Positions 59,501-64,000 of a DNA stretch of 64,000 nt are shown piece after piece. A program made the translations under genes and the position numbers. The notes beneath the pieces are model-generated. The model saw nothing but the letters and a program-made list of their open reading frames with translations, did no database searches and was not told where the DNA came from. Position 1 is the stretch's first letter; the number at the start of each line of letters is the position of its first letter. Origin of the DNA: Ciona savignyi (taxonomy: Eukaryota > Chordata > Ascidiacea > Phlebobranchia > Cionidae); contig CH001341.1 in NCBI GenBank assembly GCA_000149265.1, forward strand, positions 1 to 64,000. Direction: 5' to 3'.

Positions 59501-60940
59501 TTTTGATACATTCGGTTTACTAAATGTTATAATTTGTATTTCGCCTTTTTAAAATCAAATAATGTTGGTACACAAGTATAAAAGTAACCTTTACATTTTA
59601 ACTATTTTCCATTCATTTTTTATCGAATCTATCCGATCAGATTACAAAGCGACAGTTAAATATATACAAAAAAAAGTTAAAATATATACAAAAAAAAAAT
59701 TGCATTGAAAGTAATTACACAATATATCCTCTATAAAATATTTGATTGGGTTCTACTGTCCAATTAAAAGTAATTATTATAGAGAAGGGCGTAATACGTG
59801 TATTGTAGAAGTGTTTATCGTCTGAGTTATATGGTAGAGTTCCCAGATAGATAATCATATTCCAGATAACCCTTGTTCTCTGGTCAAACAATGACTCGCT
59901 TCCATGGACGCGATAAGTAGCTGATGAGTGCTACGTCATTTATGACGTCACAGAGCCGATAGTTGCGGCTGAAGAACACGCCGGAAACCGATCACTCTCG
60001 AATGAAATTTCGATTTTTAGCGTGAAGTTTTTCATCTTTTCCTTTAACCCCACAGTAACCCAAAATAAGCACAAATATAAACCTTTTTTTAGCATTTTAC
60101 AGTTTTATTTTTTGTCCTGTCCACCAATAAATACGTAGGCTTCGTCAATGCGTCCGCTTTTGTGTGTTGTATGTAGATTAGTCATCCCCGTTAACCGTTA
60201 AGCGTCATCCACAATCAGGTTTTTTATCCTCATTGAATTCACTATCTGGTTGACCATATAAAATTGGCGTTGAGCCACCGATCGCTTAACCCGGTCACAT
60301 AAGTACCCCATATACAGAGATAATATAAAACGGACCTATATACGAAAATAGTCTCAACAAAAAATCCTTAGGGTGGATTGCAACAACCAAAACGTCAATG
60401 TTTTTTAAAATTAAGGACGTCTGTTTATCGATTGAAATGGAATATAAAAAGTCATAAGTTGCCTTCGTGATTTTTTTCAGATTACAGGTTAGTTTAAAAA
60501 CCTTTTTACATCTAAGGGCCTTCGTATATATGTAAAACATATCCCTATTTTATGTGTAAAATATAATAGTATGTGTTAAAAATATCCCTATTAAAGTGTT
60601 CGAATAAAAATGGAATTATATAAGGCATCATTAACTCTCAATGTAAAGTGTAATGATGGCTTCATGTGTTTTTCCGGATTGCCTTCCAAATCCAATGTAT
60701 TGAGCTTTGAAGCACGTTTAACATTTCTTTATTGGTTTTAAAAAATTTGATCGAATGTGAAATGCCAACAGAGCTATTGTGTTTGTTCGATAAGAAATGA
60801 CCGACTGACCAGCAAACACCAATCCCCGGAAACCAGTAATGATCTGACCGTATCGATGTCCATTTTATTCGATTTTTTTGGCTAAAGCAAAATATAACTT
60901 GTGTTTTAGCAGACGCAAGTTATGTATTACCTTGGAAAAT
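56526..60940. other. Long AT-rich stretch, no gene seen
   Basis: No supported coding sequence on either strand. A 64-codon minus-strand frame at 57279-57473 is of normal composition but matches nothing I know. An AT-only patch with repeated ctattctatttta words lies at 57830-57920. Confidence 0.4.
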
Positions 60941-60944
60941 ATAA

Positions 60945-61165
60945 AGAAAAGTGTTATTTCTCGAAAGTTCGAATTTGCAAAGAAATAAAGCAAACGTGCT
61001 TAGGCTTAAGATTTCGAATTTGCAAAAGCCGTTTTGCAAGCGAGTTTTCTCGAAATTTCGATTGTGGAACGGTTTAATACAATCGCGTTTTTCTTGAAAT
61101 TTCGACTTTGCAAAGCTATATTGTAAAGGTGTTTTACCTAGAGATATCAACTTTACATAGATGTG
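60945..61165. repeat. Degenerate tandem repeat, about 55 bp
   Basis: tttctcgaaagttcgaattt, taagatttcgaatttgcaaa, tttctcgaaatttcgattgt, tttcttgaaatttcgacttt and a weaker fifth follow each other. Confidence 0.65.
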
Positions 61166-61689
61166 TTTCACCTTAAATAAAACAATTTTAACAGCAAGAT
61201 ATTAAACAAAGCAAAAAGCGAATTGCCTCAACGTCTTATCAAATTTCTCCGTTGCTTGCGGAATTAATGTTTACAAGTTCGATTTCTAACTTTGTAGTGG
61301 AACTAGAGGCCAAAATTGCACGTCAATTTGTTTGCAAAGTCTACCGCCAAAAAACGGGCCAAGTCGATTTTACTGCTGTATTATTTCCACTTAAACCGGT
61401 CTGTTGTTTCAGTATAGCGTAGCTCGGTGTTCTATGCCCTACTTGCGGTGAAATGCGATAGTTTTTGCAAATAAACTTCGTTTCATTAAGGGATTATAGT
61501 CAGTTCTGGTGGTCCTCAACACACTACTAGTTATCTAACCCCGCCATCTAAGCTATTTCCACACGGCAACTGTATGTGTAATTATTTCCTAATTGCGACA
61601 TAAAGTAGCGATAATTTATCAACCGACCCGCTGTGTCAAAATTACGCTATCAAGTGTCATAAATACGACATGTTTTACAACAAAACCGC

Positions 61690-61870
61690 GAAAATTGGCT
61701 TGAAAAATCTCAAGAGTGTAGCGTTTAGCTAAAATTGGGTTAGATTTGAACTCGTGAATTTTGACAACATATTATATGGAGCAGGTGTACGGTGCTAGTA
61801 GATAAGATCTTATAGCGTTTATCAAAATCTCAGAGTATAAATTTAGCTTAAAATCGGGTTTATTTGAACA
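61690..61870. repeat. Two-copy duplication
   Basis: aaaatctcaagagtgtagcg, then tttagctaaaattgggttag at 61706 onward; aaaatctcagagtataaatt, then tagcttaaaatcgggttta at 61824 onward. Confidence 0.55.
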
Positions 61871-61944
61871 AAATTTGTTTATGACGAATAGTCCGGATCT
61901 ACTAGCTCTGATGAATACATTGATTTCACAGCCACCCCCTCTCT

Positions 61945-62037
61945 TTTTTACCTTGCTTAGTTTCAACCCCAAGATGGACTCGTTACTAAGACCGTTTAAG
62001 TATGTAATTAACCAATCGGCCACACGACTGTACACCT
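61945..62037 (-). repeat. tRNA-derived SINE (family A)
   Basis: accttgcttagtttcaaccc, aagatggactcgttactaag and accaatcggccacacgactg. Confidence 0.75.
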
Positions 62038-62629
62038 TACCCCTTTTCGTCATTCATCCTACGTGAAACCAGTTCAAATGCGTCATATAACGTTCTTGCG
62101 GCATTTTCCACGTCATTATTTCGCCCCAGTGGTAAGCCCACCAAGACCGTATAGAAAGTGGGCTGTCACTGTACCTATACGTCAAGTGCAGGTTGTACTT
62201 GTATGTCGCGATTGTTCTGCAAAGTGCTTTGATTCCACGAGATCCTTTCAACATCCAAAGCTTAAGGTTTCAACATAAAACTCTCGTATACTTGTACACT
62301 TGTCGAAGTCACACGTAATAAAAACTGGCGCCGTTTGTCAAACCGCATCGTTCTTAAGATTCGTGTGAAGCTTTAACACCTTTAACACTTCAATCTCAGA
62401 TGTAGTTCATGCCAGGGTAGCAATGAATTTCGGTTATGTCAAAGGGACGCCGATAGCAGATAAAGCAAGTTCAACTTGAAACGGAGCATACAATCTGCTG
62501 CGTTAATATTCATTTAAATTATTTTTTGTAATCGATTGAATAAAAGATTTTCTTAATGATAAGTACAAGCCAATAGAATGTGGTTGTTTTGGTTGTGTAC
62601 TGTAGCCTCGGCGGACTACAGAAATAGGG

Positions 62630-62830
62630 TTATTTTATATTAAACCCAACCACCCTAACGCCGTTGGGTTAACAGTACAGGAAGTTAAATATGTTTAATA
62701 ATTCCGTAACCCATCCCAAGTCGTTGGCGTTAACATTGCGGAAATGGAAAAAATAAACAAATCGTTAACCCGAATTAACGTCGTTAGAGTTAAAACTGCG
62801 AGAATGTGGAAATGTATACCAATCATTAAT
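62630..62830. repeat. Three diverged units of about 65 bp
   Basis: aacgccgttgggttaacagt, agtcgttggcgttaacattg and aacgtcgttagagttaaaac are equivalent points in successive units. Confidence 0.65.
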
Positions 62831-64000
62831 TTCTGTATTGTCGATTGCTAAGGATATGTCGTTTGCGAAAATCACTTTTTCTTTAAATTGAACTTACATT
62901 GCAAAACACGTGTTTCAGTAGCGAATTTTCATTTCAAAATATAAATTGATAAAAACCGCTTCAGTACAAAGCAGGGTAAAGTCTGGGGAATTCTTTGTGA
63001 TTAGATCACATTGCTGACCACTTCAGCTTGAGGAAGCGGAGTGTTGTGTCAACTTTACGCTTGTCTGCGACTTTTGGAACTCACTAGATGCCTCGAAGTA
63101 ACACAAGTTTTGTCTCCTGATCCCGGGCCATGTTTTACTCAACAGAAAATTGTTTCGTAAATAGATTTTACCCCGAGGGTAGACCGACGCACAGGTAAAA
63201 GCAAAATGGGTATTTGATACGGTAATCAGCGCTCTACGGAGGCCAGTTGCTTCTCATTACCACAGCAATTTCCGACTTGGTGCGTTATTCCGCGTCCAAT
63301 TCGCGCCCAATTGCCTTGTTATCACAGCGCCGGATGCTAAGTCGCGCGTTCGACCGGTAATAGCGGCGTTTAAGCCGGCCTTGACTCACGAAAGCGGTCG
63401 GGGTCGCCGAAAAGATGTCAAAGGTGCTGACCCAAGCTAATTTCTTGCTCAAAATTTCAGCATCTGTAAAAGAATATATTTCCCCTGTTAAAGGATTGAA
63501 TTGAAATTTGAGATAAAAAATCAAAGAAAATCGTTAAAAATGGAAAAACAAGATTTGTGCCAGCTCATAACCTTTTTTTACTTCAAAGGTTGCGTTCAGA
63601 CTTCGTTAGCATTTACAGAATGTTTTCTATCAAACATAATTCAATCATTTAAGTTGCTTTTCTAACATGCTTTGATCTTTTATCTTTCAACATGTTTCAT
63701 GTTTTATTTTCCGACATAATTATTGACCGTAAACGAGATTGTATTAGCTCTGTTTGCAATAGCCGTTGTGGTCTCCATTCCAAGCCAATTACACCGCAAT
63801 TACCGCAATTTTCTGGTACCAGATAAAACATATCTCAAAATTTGTTTTGTTTTGAAGCCAAAACACAATTAACCACAAATGCAATTACATTTAAAAAGCA
63901 AACCACACAAATAAAATAAGTTAAAAAAATCATAATGATATGTTTCGGAATGCAAACTGTCTGTGCCAACCAGGTTTATGCGTTTTTCTATATTTCACAT
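62831..64000. other. Window end, no gene seen
   Basis: A GC-richer patch at 63240-63430 includes a 79-codon minus-strand frame that I cannot assign. Otherwise AT-rich. Confidence 0.35.

Noticed and set aside
60477..60492. Seven-base micro-exon after tttttttcag for the FREM-like gene
   Set aside because: Acceptor and donor-like bases are present, but nothing connects it in sequence or position to a repeat or Calx-beta domain.
63285..63524. 79-codon minus-strand ORF
   Set aside because: No domain, no neighbouring exon, and it lies in a GC-rich patch where open frames are likelier by chance.

Overview
The window is AT-rich, intron-rich animal DNA. It contains short exons with GT-AG introns, about thirty tRNA-derived SINE copies, LTR and non-LTR retrotransposon pieces, MITE-like elements and many small tandem duplications. 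The main gene encodes a FRAS1/FREM-family extracellular matrix protein whose N-terminus closely resembles chordate FREM2. An invertebrate chordate such as an ascidian is my best guess, but the sequence alone does not fix the species. Two runs of exactly 100 N (16082-16181 and 27028-27127) show that this is a scaffold with gaps of unknown size.

Layout. 95-1486 (minus) is ORF1 of a non-LTR retrotransposon with two CCHC knuckles. 2100-3130 is a diverged tandem repeat. 3267-4150 (plus) holds the last three recognisable exons of a Kelch-repeat protein. 5530-7113 is a decayed copy of a multicopy invertebrate mobile-element-like gene, with an in-frame stop and several frame changes. 7100-14095 has no supported gene and is full of SINE, MITE and other repeat pieces. 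14096-16710 (minus) is a Ty3/gypsy-type LTR element with identical outer LTRs, internally deleted, inserted into an older tRNA-SINE. An N gap and a partial extra LTR lie inside it.

19032-53835 (plus) is the FREM-like gene. I place 18 coding exons by joining acceptors and donors in phase, about 1631 codons in total: a signal peptide, the FREM N-terminal region, and what I count as twelve CSPG repeats, the number usual for the FRAS1/FREM family. No stop or Calx-beta exon is seen, so the gene must continue past the window. About 60-80 residues at the CSPG3/CSPG4 boundary are missing, and the 27028-27127 gap lies in exactly that intron. Its introns contain solo LTRs of the 14-16 kb family, a purine-TIR MITE family, tRNA-SINEs (four lie within about 30 bp of splice sites), a second SINE family, a TA-flanked pogo-like MITE, and a 28-bp tandem array that runs into the acceptor of exon 16.

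53836-64000 shows no exon I can support. It holds a few SINE copies and degenerate tandem repeats. I found no bacterial-type system, no CRISPR array and no clearly novel biochemical system. The most interesting signals concern genome structure: nested and trans-mobilised retroelements, repeats abutting splice sites, and a tandem array open in all three frames of one strand.
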